Assembly: GCF_004310325.1 (NCBI RefSeq)
Contig: NZ_SIRT01000002.1
Coordinates: 248,001 to 312,000 of the forward strand
Direction of reading: 5' to 3'
DNA: 64,000 nucleotides
Source of the DNA: Hyunsoonleella flava
GTDB taxonomy: Bacteria; Bacteroidota; Bacteroidia; Flavobacteriales; Flavobacteriaceae
The notes beneath the pieces were generated by a model that made no database searches, was not told the origin of the DNA, and saw nothing but the letters and a program-made list of their open reading frames with translations. The position numbers and the translations under genes were made by a program. Positions 26,550 to 35,036 of this stretch are shown here, in pieces; position 1 is the stretch's first letter; each line of letters begins with the position of its first letter.

Positions 26550-26767
26550 AGGATTTTAAAGGGATTAAAGGAGAAATTCATTTGCAAAAAACCATAAATT
26601 TTGACATCGGGTTTTACCTTAAATTTCTATCCATAAATCTTAAATTCTAGTGAAATAAACGTTAAAAAAATGTTATTTAAGAATTTCTAGTGTAACAAAT
26701 TAAAATTTTAGTCGTCTCTTTAATATAATCAAAAAACAAATCATTAATCAAATTAAATTCTTTCATC

Positions 26768-27163
26768 ATGAAAAAAACAATCATTATTTCTGCAATCGCA
26801 TTATGCTTTTCAATTGTTAGCGTTAATGCCAAAACTTCATTTGAACCAACTAAAGTATTCAAAACTCAGGCTATTACAAATGTAAATCCGTTTTGTGTTT
26901 CTATCGCTAAAGGAGATATAGAAACTGTAAAAAAATTGATTGAGCTTGGAACGAATGTAAATGAAAAGTCCAATGGAATGACACCTGCAATGTATGCGGC
27001 GAAATTTAACCGATGCGACATTTTAAAACTATTAATTGCAAATGGTGCTAAACTAAAAGTAAAATCTACCAAAGGCATGACGGCAATGAAATATGCAAAA
27101 TTGCACAAAGCTGTTGATGCTGAAAAGGTTTTAGAAGAAGCACTTGCAAAAAAGAAAAAATAA
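26768..27163 (+). CDS. small exported ankyrin-repeat protein
   Basis: A 131-residue protein with a signal peptide (about 1-21, ending VNAK) and roughly two and a half ankyrin repeats: IAKGDIETVKKLIELGTNVNEKSN, then GMTPAMYAAKFNRCDILKLLIANGAKLKVKS, then GMTAMKYAKLHKAVDAEKVL. It ends in a run of lysines. Exported short ankyrin proteins of this kind are frequent in Flavobacteria; partner unknown. A shared hairpin terminator separates it from the M48 gene. Confidence 0.85.
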   Translation: MKKTIIISAIALCFSIVSVNAKTSFEPTKVFKTQAITNVNPFCVSIAKGDIETVKKLIELGTNVNEKSNGMTPAMYAAKFNRCDILKLLIANGAKLKVKSTKGMTAMKYAKLHKAVDAEKVLEEALAKKKK

Positions 27164-27203
27164 TTATTAAAAGCTATTATAATTATTTTGATTTAGTCAC
27201 GAC

Positions 27204-27230
27204 AAAAAGCCCTCATATGAGGGCTTTTTT
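27204..27230. terminator. bidirectional intrinsic terminator
   Basis: Perfect palindrome centred on CATATG (AGCCCT / AGGGCT arms) flanked by an A-run and a T-run, between convergent genes ending at 27163 (+) and 27233 (-). Confidence 0.9.
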
Positions 27231-27232
27231 AA

Positions 27233-28003
27233 TTATAACTGTGTACGGTATTTTTCTATAGCTTCTTGTATTTTTTCTATCCTGTTATCAGGATCAGGAT
27301 GTGTACTTTGAAACTCTGGAACACGATTGGGGCCTGCCGCTTCTTTTAAAATTTTCATGACGCCAATCATCTCTTGTGGATTATATCCTGCTCTCATCAT
27401 AAATCTTACTCCTAAGTCATCACTTTCTAACTCATCGTCTCTACCATTGGTAAGCAAGGTTTGTTGCCCTATACCACTTACCAAACCACCCATATCCGCA
27501 CCTACAGATCCTGCGGTTGCTAAACCTTGCCAATATTCGCTTTCCGCAATTCGCTCCGCACTATGTCTGCCTAAAACATGACCTATTTCATGGCCTAAAA
27601 CACCAGCTAATTGATCTTCGTTTTGCAACTTAGAGAACAGTGCATAAGTGATAAATACTTGTCCACCTGGTAATGCGAAGGCATTTATGGTTCTTGGATC
27701 ATTCAATAAATGAAATTCGTATCTGTAAGGTGTCTCCCTAGCAATGCTGCTGTTTACAAGTTTGTTGCCCACATTATCCACCAATGCTTGATATTCGTTA
27801 TTTGGGTGCAAACCTCCGTGTTGCTGTGCCATTTGAGGTGCACTTTGTAAACCGATTGCAATTTCCTTATCTGGTGTCATTGATATGGTCTGCATTCTTC
27901 CAGTATATGGGTTTTCTTCGCGTTGACTACAACGTTTCAAAACAAAAAATATGGCAATGGCAGCACCAATAAGTAGTCTTATTTTAAAATTTCTTCCTCT
28001 CAT
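27233..28003 (-). CDS. M48 family metallopeptidase
   Basis: A 256-residue exported zinc protease, tethered by an N-terminal hydrophobic segment (residues 9-22) that ends in Arg-Cys, possibly a lipoprotein signal. The zinc site is HEIGHVLGRHSAERI, with the third ligand Glu in ELESDDLGVRFM. The substrate groove motif NAFALPGGQVFITYALFS precedes it. The size and layout match the BepA/LoiP-like M48 proteins that act on outer-membrane proteins, so envelope quality control is the likely role; this is inferred from the family. Confidence 0.92.
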   Translation of the reverse strand: MRGRNFKIRLLIGAAIAIFFVLKRCSQREENPYTGRMQTISMTPDKEIAIGLQSAPQMAQQHGGLHPNNEYQALVDNVGNKLVNSSIARETPYRYEFHLLNDPRTINAFALPGGQVFITYALFSKLQNEDQLAGVLGHEIGHVLGRHSAERIAESEYWQGLATAGSVGADMGGLVSGIGQQTLLTNGRDDELESDDLGVRFMMRAGYNPQEMIGVMKILKEAAGPNRVPEFQSTHPDPDNRIEKIQEAIEKYRTQL

Positions 28004-28087
28004 GTTTGATGGTTTTAGGGTAGTAAATTACAAAATTTTGGCGTACATGTTTAAGACACCTTTTGCAATAAAATGTCACATTAAAAT

Positions 28088-28543
28088 TTATGTTAAAACT
28101 TTATACATTATATAATGCTGTCCAATATTAGGAATATCAAATGGAGTACCTTTTGTTTTATAACCTCTTCTTTTATAGAAATTTACTGCTATTATCCTTG
28201 CATTGCACCAAATTAAGTCAATACTTTGTTCCTTTAATAGGGTTTCCCCATGAGACAATATAATTTCTCCCAACCCTTTGCCTTGGAAGGGTTTTAGTAT
28301 AGCCATTCCTCTTAATTGATATTGCGATTTTTCAGAGAATAGTTCATGTTTAGATTGCATAAAAGACGCTACGCCTATTATATTATCTTCGTTAAACAAC
28401 CCAAGATGAATGGTAGATGATAAATCGTCCCCGCCAAAGGCACACGTTGCTACTGGCCTTCCTGACCGTAATACAGGATGCCTAACTGGGTAAGTATCCT
28501 TGGTTAATATTTGTTTAACTTGATATTCTTTTTTTAAATCCAT
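28088..28543 (-). CDS. GNAT-family N-acetyltransferase
   Basis: A 151-residue GNAT domain. The acetyl-CoA binding signature is seen as LRGMAILKPFQGKGLGEIILSHGE (motif A, Q-x-x-G-x-G-x), with a C-terminal FYKRRGYKTKG motif B. N-terminal part is short. The acceptor is unknown. A second, divergently oriented GNAT gene starts 66 bp away; the two are not close in sequence. A -7 box lies at 28566-28573. Confidence 0.85.
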   Translation of the reverse strand: MDLKKEYQVKQILTKDTYPVRHPVLRSGRPVATCAFGGDDLSSTIHLGLFNEDNIIGVASFMQSKHELFSEKSQYQLRGMAILKPFQGKGLGEIILSHGETLLKEQSIDLIWCNARIIAVNFYKRRGYKTKGTPFDIPNIGQHYIMYKVLT

Positions 28544-28565
28544 TTTGCGAGTTGATAAGCGTATT

Positions 28566-28573
28566 CAAACTTA
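28566..28573 (-). promoter_or_regulatory. -7 box of the GNAT gene (TAAGTTTG)
   Basis: Exact TANNTTTG match on the minus strand, 22 nt before the start codon at 28543. Confidence 0.55.
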
Positions 28574-28609
28574 TTAAATTTACTTATTATCTTCACGCTA
28601 AAATTAAAA

Positions 28610-29035
28610 ATGAACTTTAGTTTCGATATTTTAGACGAATCCGACATTCTAAAAATAGTACCACTAGTTGAAAAATTAAACGATTTTAAAGTATCAAAGG
28701 CTGTTTTGGAGGAACGTTTTCTGGAAATGGCAACGCAAAATTATGAGTGCACTGTAATTTATGATGGCGATATTATTGTTGGGGTTTGCGGATTATGGTA
28801 TTGTACACGACATTACACAGGTAAAAGTGTTGAGGTAGATCATGTTTATATTGAAGAAGCCTACAGGAGTAAGGGGCTTGGGAAACAGTTTTTTAAGTGG
28901 ATTTATGATTATGTAGGTAAAAAAGGCTGTAAAACGGTGGAGTTGAATACTTATGTGAGTAACTATCCTTCGCATAAATTTTATTACAATGAGGGCTTTG
29001 AAATTTTGGGCTATCATTTTTTAAAGAAGCTTTAA
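28610..29035 (+). CDS. GNAT-family N-acetyltransferase
   Basis: A 141-residue GNAT domain. The acetyl-CoA motif is VDHVYIEEAYRSKGLGKQFFKWI; the C-terminal strand/helix NTYVSNYPSHKFYYNEGFEILGYHF is typical of the family. Substrate not evident. It is divergent from the other GNAT gene and lies directly upstream of the tRNA promoter. Confidence 0.86.
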   Translation: MNFSFDILDESDILKIVPLVEKLNDFKVSKAVLEERFLEMATQNYECTVIYDGDIIVGVCGLWYCTRHYTGKSVEVDHVYIEEAYRSKGLGKQFFKWIYDYVGKKGCKTVELNTYVSNYPSHKFYYNEGFEILGYHFLKKL

Positions 29036-29063
29036 TTTTTTTTGGTGTTTTTGGGAAGTATTA

Positions 29064-29071
29064 TATATTTG
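29064..29071 (+). promoter_or_regulatory. promoter -7 box of tRNA-Gly (TATATTTG)
   Basis: Exact TANNTTTG match, with TTTG at 29041-29044 giving a 19-bp spacer: a near-ideal Bacteroidota promoter. The mature tRNA begins 11 nt after the box. Confidence 0.75.
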
Positions 29072-29082
29072 CCATCGCTAAT

Positions 29083-29155
29083 GCGGGAGTAGCTCAGTTG
29101 GTAGAGCGTCAGCCTTCCAAGCTGAATGTCGCCAGTTCGAACCTGGTCTCCCGCT
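29083..29155 (+). tRNA. tRNA-Gly (anticodon TCC)
   Basis: A 73-nt cloverleaf: acceptor stem GCGGGAG / CTCCCGC, D-arm AGCTCAGTTGGTAGAGC, anticodon stem TCAGC / GCTGA with loop CTTCCAA (anticodon TCC, reads GGA/GGG), T-arm with GTTCGAA loop, discriminator T. CCA is not encoded. Own promoter upstream and terminator downstream; a short open reading frame across it is spurious. Confidence 0.97.
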
Positions 29156-29159
29156 CTAG

Positions 29160-29188
29160 AAGCTTCGTTGTAAAACGAGGCTTTTTTT
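29160..29188 (+). terminator. intrinsic terminator after tRNA-Gly
   Basis: Stem GCTTCGTT / AACGAGGC (one G-T pair) with a 4-nt loop followed by seven T, starting 5 nt after the tRNA. Confidence 0.8.
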
Positions 29189-29249
29189 ATAGGTGCATTT
29201 TAGCAAAAATGATATGGCATTTAGTTAGTCTTGGCATTAGCATATGTGT

Positions 29250-29355
29250 GCATGAGGGATTGAATACTTCTGCTACGCTCAGAAAAGACTCCATATTTGA
29301 AATCTCCGACCCTGATAGCTATCGGGAAGTGGCACATGCCGGCAGGCAGACGCCC
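29250..29355 (+). repeat. intergenic dispersed repeat, diverged copy D
   Basis: Begins GCATGAGGGATTGAA and ends GCAGACGCCC; the words GGGATTGAA, CGACCC and ACGCCC are shared in the same order with copy A at 3429. Inside is a near-perfect palindrome CCTGATAGCTATCGGG (29311-29326). It fills the space between the tRNA terminator and the end of pepE. Confidence 0.55.
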
Positions 29356-29367
29356 AAAATTATTATT

Positions 29368-30078
29368 TTAATTTAAATGGTTGAGGTTTGTACCAGGATT
29401 GACCTCGTAAGGTGGTTTATTATGCTCAAAAATTCTTGCAGTAAGTGCTCCTCGTATTGTGATGTCGTCGTTTTGTACACTGAGCCAGCTTCCTTCGCGA
29501 AGCCCAATTACAGGTTGGGTGTTGTAATGGTGGAATTCTTTTATCCGCGTTTCGCGGGTTTCTCCCATGTGCTTACTGTTTTTATCAGGATCTAAATAAT
29601 GTGGATTAATGTTAAATGGTACCGCGCCCAGGGCATTAAAACTTGGCGGGTAAACAATGGGCATATCGTTGGTGGTTTTTATGGTTAGCCCGCAAATATT
29701 GCTGCCGGCACTTGTGCCTAAATATGGTGTTCCGGTATTTATAGCTGCCTTAAGCGGTACTATTAAATCATTTTTATATAGTTGATCTACCAAAACAAAT
29801 GTATTTCCACCTCCTGTAAATATGCCCTCAGCATTTTCGATAGCCTCTTTTGGGTTTTCAAAGGTGTGCAAGCCCACTGCGGTTTTACCTATTTTAGAAA
29901 AGGCATTATTGGCAATTTTGGTATAATCATCATGAGAAATACCACTTGGTCTTGCGTATGGTACAAAAAGAATTGTATTTGTGTTTTTAAAAAGATTGGA
30001 CAGTTCCTCTAAAATATAGTCTAAATATCCACTTCCATGAACGGTGGAGGTGCTCGCGATGATAAGTTGTCGCATCAT
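29368..30078 (-). CDS. pepE: dipeptidase E-type (S51) peptidase
   Basis: A 236-residue cytoplasmic serine peptidase of the class I glutamine-amidotransferase-like fold, which cleaves Asp-Xaa dipeptides. The nucleophile elbow is GTSAGSN (Ser in the centre), preceded by GIFTGGGNTFVL and followed by NPHYLDPD and GLREGSWL with the other active-site residues. Length matches PepE. The gene may start at the first or second Met. A diverged repeat copy lies just downstream. Confidence 0.92.
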   Translation of the reverse strand: MMRQLIIASTSTVHGSGYLDYILEELSNLFKNTNTILFVPYARPSGISHDDYTKIANNAFSKIGKTAVGLHTFENPKEAIENAEGIFTGGGNTFVLVDQLYKNDLIVPLKAAINTGTPYLGTSAGSNICGLTIKTTNDMPIVYPPSFNALGAVPFNINPHYLDPDKNSKHMGETRETRIKEFHHYNTQPVIGLREGSWLSVQNDDITIRGALTARIFEHNKPPYEVNPGTNLNHLN

Positions 30079-30225
30079 AAAAATGTTTTATGATAAAGCT
30101 AAACATTTTTTAATGATAATTGAATCCAGATGTTTTAAAAAATTCAGTTTTAAGTCGTATTTTTAAGAAAAAGAAAGAATTGCTTGCTTGAAAAAAGTAA
30201 TGATTTTTGTAAAAGACCATACCTA

Positions 30226-31029
30226 ATGAAAAAGATTATATGCTTATTACTAATTTTTGCTGCCTATAGCATCAATGCTCAAAACATTAAAAGAATCGAT
30301 GTAAAGGGTAAGATTGTTGTAGAGCATAACGATGTCTCTGGAATTACCATTTTTAATTCATCATCAAATAAAGGTACTATTACTGATGATAAAGGAACGT
30401 TTACCATTGCCGTTGCAGAAAATGACGTAATAGAGGTTAGCGCACTACAATTTCAAAATTTAAATTTTAGAGTGAATGCGGATATCCTCAAGTCGAAAAG
30501 CATGAAGATATTCTTAATTGAAGAGATTAATAAGCTAGATGAAATTATAGTGAAATCTAAAGGGTTAACAGGAGATTTGATTGCGGATATTGACGGTTCT
30601 AAAACCTTTAACCCGAAGCTGGATGCGCTTTATTTCGCCGTAAAACATAGTAGTGAATATAATTTTGAAACCGATTATAAAACTGAAGTAAAAAATATAG
30701 GGGATGATATTCAGCGCAACAGGTTGTATAATGGCTTAAATGTAGTTAATGTAGTGGACCAACTTTTACTTCCAATCTTCAGGTCTGAAGCCAAACGTAA
30801 AAAAACTTCAGATATACCTGAAGTGCCTACAAGCGCTATCAAGTATTATTTTGCTTCAGAGTTTTTGGTGGATAATTTTAAAATCCCAGAGCATCGTGTG
30901 GAAGATTTCATTGCTTATGTTGAAAGTGGTGATTTTGACTTTACTTTGCTTAACTACGGGAGAGAGTTGGAGTTTCTGGATATTTTAAATCAAAAAAGTG
31001 TAGAATTCTTGAAGAAAGAGAAGAAATAA
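30226..31029 (+). CDS. exported carboxypeptidase-D-regulatory-like protein (tandem paralogue 1)
   Basis: About 267 residues. I chose MKKIICLLLIFAAYS as the start because it gives a clean signal peptide (ending INAQ); an upstream TTG frame is less likely, as a near-consensus TATTTTTA lies at 30159-30166. After the signal comes a carboxypeptidase-D regulatory-like (transthyretin) domain: GKIVVEHNDVSGITIFNSSS, GTITDDKGTFTIAV. Then comes a conserved LDEIIVKSKGLTGDLIADI stretch and an alpha-helical tail. The next gene is a paralogue with the same ...LTGDL..DI segment. Function unknown. Confidence 0.75.
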   Translation: MKKIICLLLIFAAYSINAQNIKRIDVKGKIVVEHNDVSGITIFNSSSNKGTITDDKGTFTIAVAENDVIEVSALQFQNLNFRVNADILKSKSMKIFLIEEINKLDEIIVKSKGLTGDLIADIDGSKTFNPKLDALYFAVKHSSEYNFETDYKTEVKNIGDDIQRNRLYNGLNVVNVVDQLLLPIFRSEAKRKKTSDIPEVPTSAIKYYFASEFLVDNFKIPEHRVEDFIAYVESGDFDFTLLNYGRELEFLDILNQKSVEFLKKEKK

Positions 31030-31116
31030 CACTTTTTATTTAACAAAACTTTACAAGCGTTTTTCAATTTGTTTAAGACATTACTTCCGTTATTTATGAC
31101 TTAAAACGGAAAGCTT

Positions 31117-31902
31117 TTGAAGTCAGTAATTGGTTTTATTGTGTTGTTTTCATTTCAATTTGCCTATACGCAATCCGTTAAAATTACGGGTAAAATTAAA
31201 AGTGGTACAAATGTGGAGAATATTCATGTTATTAATAAAACTGCTCAAAAATTTACGATTACTAATGCATCGGGTGAGTTTATAATTCCAGCGCGCTTAA
31301 ATGATACCTTACGTTTTTCTTCAGTTCAGCATAAGCTAAAGGATGTTTTAATAACTCAAGAAATTATCACTTCAAAAACGGTTACCGTTATTTTAGAGGA
31401 AAAAATAAATGCTTTAAACCAAGTTACAGTAGGTAAAATTCTAACCGGGGATTTAAGTTCCGACATTGGTACTGTAAAAGGTGAGACACCAATTAATTTT
31501 TACGATGTTGGCATACCTGGTTATACAGGGAAAATTGCAACACAAAGCGAACGCAGGTTGGCAGAAGCTGGCGAATTTAAACCAAAGATGTTATTGGGCG
31601 CTTTAACGGGTAGCATTCCCCTAAATCCGATTTTAAACGGAATTTCAGGGAGAACAAAAATGCTGAAAAAACGAGTCAAACATGAACGTAATGAAGCCTT
31701 AATTACAAAATTACGACAAGAATTTTCAGAGAGTTTGTTTAGTATATATCCGCTCAGTGAGGAATTTAGGGCGGATTTTTTTTATTTCTGTGAGATGGAT
31801 GAAAATTTTTACCAAACCTGTAATGGCAAATCAGATTTAGAGGTGTTAGAATTTTTAAAACATAAGCTAAAACAATACAAAGCCAACCAACAAGAAGATT
31901 AA
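31117..31902 (+). CDS. exported carboxypeptidase-D-regulatory-like protein (tandem paralogue 2)
   Basis: A 261-residue paralogue of the preceding protein, with a signal peptide (ending AYTQ), a transthyretin-like domain (GKIKSGTNVENIHVINKTAQ, TITNASGEFIIPA) and the shared segment LNQVTVGKILTGDLSSDIG. The C-terminal half has diverged from its neighbour. It starts with TTG: the only upstream in-frame-looking ATG leads straight into a stop. It precedes a DUF6702 gene and an M1 peptidase gene on the same strand. Confidence 0.72.
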   Translation: MKSVIGFIVLFSFQFAYTQSVKITGKIKSGTNVENIHVINKTAQKFTITNASGEFIIPARLNDTLRFSSVQHKLKDVLITQEIITSKTVTVILEEKINALNQVTVGKILTGDLSSDIGTVKGETPINFYDVGIPGYTGKIATQSERRLAEAGEFKPKMLLGALTGSIPLNPILNGISGRTKMLKKRVKHERNEALITKLRQEFSESLFSIYPLSEEFRADFFYFCEMDENFYQTCNGKSDLEVLEFLKHKLKQYKANQQED

Positions 31903-31962
31903 TTTTGGAATGCTTTTTGAAACTTTGAAAATAATTACTTTAGCAGCAATTTTATAACTGTT

Positions 31963-32463
31963 ATGAAATTATTGAAAACAATTATTGTATTACTTGTTGT
32001 ATTAGCAGCATCTTCGCATACTTTGGAGCATAAGTATTATATTAGTAATACACAGATTGAATATGTTGAGGAGAAGGCGTCGGTTCAAATTATTTCCCGC
32101 ATATTTATCGATGATTTTGAGAACGTACTCAAAGAGCGATACGACGAAGATTTAACCTTTGATGGAGAAGATGATTTGATAGATTTGTATATAAAAAGAT
32201 ACCTTGGAGAAAAGCTAAGGATCAATATAAATGGAGAATCCAAACAATTATTATTCATAGGCAGAGAAGTAGAGATGGGTATTGTAAAATGTTATTTAGA
32301 AATAGAAAACGTTGCCAGTATTGACACTTTTGAAGTTGTAAACCAAACGCTTTTTGATTTGTTTTCAGAGCAGCAAAACATTATTAAGCTAGATATTAAC
32401 TCTAAAAAGAAGAGTTTCGTACTTACCAAGCAAAACGACAAAGCAGTGTTAAATTTTAATTAA
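31963..32463 (+). CDS. DUF6702 family exported protein
   Basis: A 166-residue protein with an N-terminal signal (about 1-18), starting its mature part with HKYYISNTQIEYVEEKASVQIISRIFIDDFENVLK, the typical opening of the DUF6702 family. The remainder is beta-rich with LRININGESKQLLFIGREVEMGIVKCYLEIE. In this phylum it is usually found just upstream of an M1 metallopeptidase gene, as here, suggesting a shared role in handling peptides, but the function is not known. Confidence 0.8.
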   Translation: MKLLKTIIVLLVVLAASSHTLEHKYYISNTQIEYVEEKASVQIISRIFIDDFENVLKERYDEDLTFDGEDDLIDLYIKRYLGEKLRININGESKQLLFIGREVEMGIVKCYLEIENVASIDTFEVVNQTLFDLFSEQQNIIKLDINSKKKSFVLTKQNDKAVLNFN

Positions 32464-32491
32464 ATTAAACTTTAAACCTTAGTTAAAGTCT

Positions 32492-32499
32492 TATTTTTG
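32492..32499 (+). promoter_or_regulatory. -7 box of the M1 peptidase gene (TATTTTTG)
   Basis: Exact TANNTTTG match between the DUF6702 stop and the M1 start, suggesting the peptidase gene has its own promoter with a leader of about 70 nt. Confidence 0.6.
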
Positions 32500-32573
32500 G
32501 TCGCGTTATGCGGCAAAAATTAAAGATTTGTTAGCATTTTTAACAGTTTTTTAAAAAAATTATAAGATTTATA

Positions 32574-34877
32574 ATGAAACATTTATTGTACTATGTTCTA
32601 TCTGTTGTTTTCATTTCTTCAGGTATTTATGCACAGGATCAAGAGGATTCTGCTTCTAAAAAAGGTCACACAAATAACAATAAGTTTAAGCAGCTTTACG
32701 ATGAGTTTTCTACGCCCAATGCCTACAGGGCTGCGTCTGGGGCTCCAGGACATGCCTACTATCAACAACAGGCCGACTATAAGATGGACATTGTATTAGA
32801 TGATAAAAATGCCAAACTTTCAGGGTTTGAAACCATTACTTATACCAATAATTCACCTGACGTTTTAAAATATTTATGGGTGCAATTAGATCAGAATAAA
32901 AGAGCTAGGGATTCTAAAAGTCCTTTAATCGAAGGAAGTGAGGTAAGTCTGGTAATGTACCCAAGCCAGTTTACAAAAGAATATCTCAAAGAGCCTTTTG
33001 ACGGTGGTTTTAACATTGAAGCTGTAATAGATGCTAAAGGAGCTAAATTACCTTATATGATTAACCGCACCATGATGCGTATAGAGTTGCCAAAACCAAT
33101 GGCAACAGGAGACAAGTTTTCTTTTTCAGTGAAGTGGTGGTACAATATAAACGACCATGTGAAGCATGATGGTCGTTCTGGATATGAGTTTTTCCCAAAG
33201 GATGGTAATAGAGCCTATGTGATAGCTCAGTTTTTCCCAAGAATGGCAGTGTATAGTGATGTTGAAGGATGGCAAAACTCACAATTTTGGGGACGTGATG
33301 AGTTTGCATTGACATTCGGGGATTACGAAGTAAATATCACAGTGCCTGCAGACCATATTTTAGATGGAACAGGGGTCTTGACCAATCGAAAGGAAGTATA
33401 TACGAAAACCATGTTACAGCGTTACGAAAAAGCTAAAAAGTCTTATAATAAACCTGTTATTATCGTAACACAGGAAGAAGCAGAATCTGCTGAAAAGGGT
33501 TTTTCTGATAAAACAAAAACCTGGAAACTTAAGGCAGAAAACGTTCGTGATTTTGGATTTGCCACGTCTAGAAAGTTTATTTTGGACATGATGGCAGTAA
33601 AAATAGGAGGTAAGGATGTTATGGCCGTTTCAATGTACCCTAAGGAAGGTAATCCACTTTGGGAAGAATGGTCAACAAAAGCTGTTGCGAGTACATTAAA
33701 ATCTTATTCAAGAATGACATTTGATTATCCATATCATAAAGCTATTTCTGTACATGCAAAGAGCCAAGGGATGGAGTACCCTATGATTTGTTGGAACTAC
33801 GGGCGACCAAAAGAGGATGGAACGTATAGCGACCGTGTAAAATACGGTATGATGGGCGTAATTATACATGAAGTAGGGCATAACTTTTTCCCAATGATTG
33901 TAAATAGTGACGAACGCCAATGGACATGGATGGATGAAGGTTTAAACACGTTTATGCAGTATGTTGCTGAACAAGATTTTGGTGAAGCGTATCCTGACGC
34001 ATTGTCTGAAGCAGATGAACATTTTCCTTCCGATAGAGGACCAGCGCACATGATAGTGCCATACATGAGCGGTAATCAAGACTATATTGCGCCAATAATG
34101 ACTAAAGGACTAAATACCTATCAATTTGGAAATAATGCATATGGAAAACCTGCAACAGCCTTAAACATTTTAAGGGAAACCGTTATGGGTCGCGAATTAT
34201 TTGATTACGCCTTTAAAGAATACGCAAACAGATGGATGTTTAAGCACCCTACGCCAGAAGATTTCTTTAGGTCCATGGAAGATGCATCAGCATTTGATTT
34301 AGATTGGTTCTGGAGAGGATGGTTCTACACCACCGATTGGGTAGATATTGGAATTAAGGATGTAAAAAAATATTATGTATCATCAGAACCTAATGCCTAC
34401 ATGAGAGATGTTATGGAAAAGCGAGGTATTAAGAGAGAGCAACTAAGACCACTAGTATTTATGGTGGAAGAAGGAAGTGAGGATGTCACAGAGTCTATGA
34501 AAAGCCAAAGCTCTACTGATGTTAAAACCGTAAAAGAGTATATGATGGATAATTTTTCTGAAGCAGAGAGACAAAACATCAAATCACCAAAGTATTTTTA
34601 CAATATTACTTTTGAAAAACCAGGAGGTTTGGTAATGCCAATTATCGTGGAATATACTTATGCAGATGGTTCTAAGAAAAAAGAAACCTATCCAGCCCAG
34701 ATCTGGAGGTTTAATGATAATGAAGTTAGTAAAGCTATAGCGAGCGATAAGGAAATTGTGAACATCACTGTTGACCCAAACAGGGAAACAGCCGATATTG
34801 ATACAGAAAATAACGCATGGCCTAATAAAGAAACCAAAGGTGAGTTTGAAAACTTTAAACAAAAAATACAAGGGTAA
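32574..34877 (+). CDS. M1 family zinc metallopeptidase
   Basis: A 767-residue exported aminopeptidase-like protein (signal peptide about 1-20). The N-terminal beta domain carries TYTNNSPDVLKYLWVQLDQN; the catalytic domain has HEVGH at residues 432-436 and the third ligand Glu455, i.e. HExxH-(18)-E, with WMDEGLNTF. The usual M1 GxMEN exopeptidase motif appears as the variant GMEYPMICW. Such exported gluzincins are common in Bacteroidota and degrade peptides in the periplasm or on the surface. Confidence 0.93.
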   Translation: MKHLLYYVLSVVFISSGIYAQDQEDSASKKGHTNNNKFKQLYDEFSTPNAYRAASGAPGHAYYQQQADYKMDIVLDDKNAKLSGFETITYTNNSPDVLKYLWVQLDQNKRARDSKSPLIEGSEVSLVMYPSQFTKEYLKEPFDGGFNIEAVIDAKGAKLPYMINRTMMRIELPKPMATGDKFSFSVKWWYNINDHVKHDGRSGYEFFPKDGNRAYVIAQFFPRMAVYSDVEGWQNSQFWGRDEFALTFGDYEVNITVPADHILDGTGVLTNRKEVYTKTMLQRYEKAKKSYNKPVIIVTQEEAESAEKGFSDKTKTWKLKAENVRDFGFATSRKFILDMMAVKIGGKDVMAVSMYPKEGNPLWEEWSTKAVASTLKSYSRMTFDYPYHKAISVHAKSQGMEYPMICWNYGRPKEDGTYSDRVKYGMMGVIIHEVGHNFFPMIVNSDERQWTWMDEGLNTFMQYVAEQDFGEAYPDALSEADEHFPSDRGPAHMIVPYMSGNQDYIAPIMTKGLNTYQFGNNAYGKPATALNILRETVMGRELFDYAFKEYANRWMFKHPTPEDFFRSMEDASAFDLDWFWRGWFYTTDWVDIGIKDVKKYYVSSEPNAYMRDVMEKRGIKREQLRPLVFMVEEGSEDVTESMKSQSSTDVKTVKEYMMDNFSEAERQNIKSPKYFYNITFEKPGGLVMPIIVEYTYADGSKKKETYPAQIWRFNDNEVSKAIASDKEIVNITVDPNRETADIDTENNAWPNKETKGEFENFKQKIQG

Positions 34878-34890
34878 TACGCTTTAATTA

Positions 34891-34922
34891 AAAAAAGCCG
34901 ATTGTTTAAATCGGCTTTTTTT
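34891..34922 (+). terminator. intrinsic terminator after the M1 peptidase gene
   Basis: Stem AGCCGAT / ATCGGCT with A-run before and seven T after, 14 bp downstream of the stop codon. Confidence 0.88.
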
Positions 34923-35024
34923 GCTCGTAAAACAACTTTAAATAGTTTTTACGCCAGCAGATTGTTCCATTCATATATCATTTTTTCATTTGGATTATGA
35001 AGTTTACAAATGAAAAAAATCATG

Positions 35025-35032
35025 TATTTTTG
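35025..35032 (+). promoter_or_regulatory. -7 box directly before the tatA start (TATTTTTG)
   Basis: Exact TANNTTTG match ending 4 nt before GTG at 35037, so the mRNA probably begins at or very near the start codon. It also excludes the in-frame ATG at 35010, which would be upstream of transcription start. Confidence 0.65.
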
Positions 35033-35036
35033 TACC

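Noticed and set aside
26581-26767. Twice-occurring TTCTAGTG in the gap before the ankyrin gene
   Set aside because: Two copies about 40 bp apart in very AT-rich sequence; no symmetry or third copy, so probably chance.
29083-29367. Possible integration site next to tRNA-Gly
   Set aside because: No integrase, no repeat of the tRNA 3' end and no foreign-looking genes nearby.
29098-29376. Open frame of 92 codons across tRNA-Gly
   Set aside because: It starts inside the tRNA and runs through its terminator and the repeat; no coding signal.
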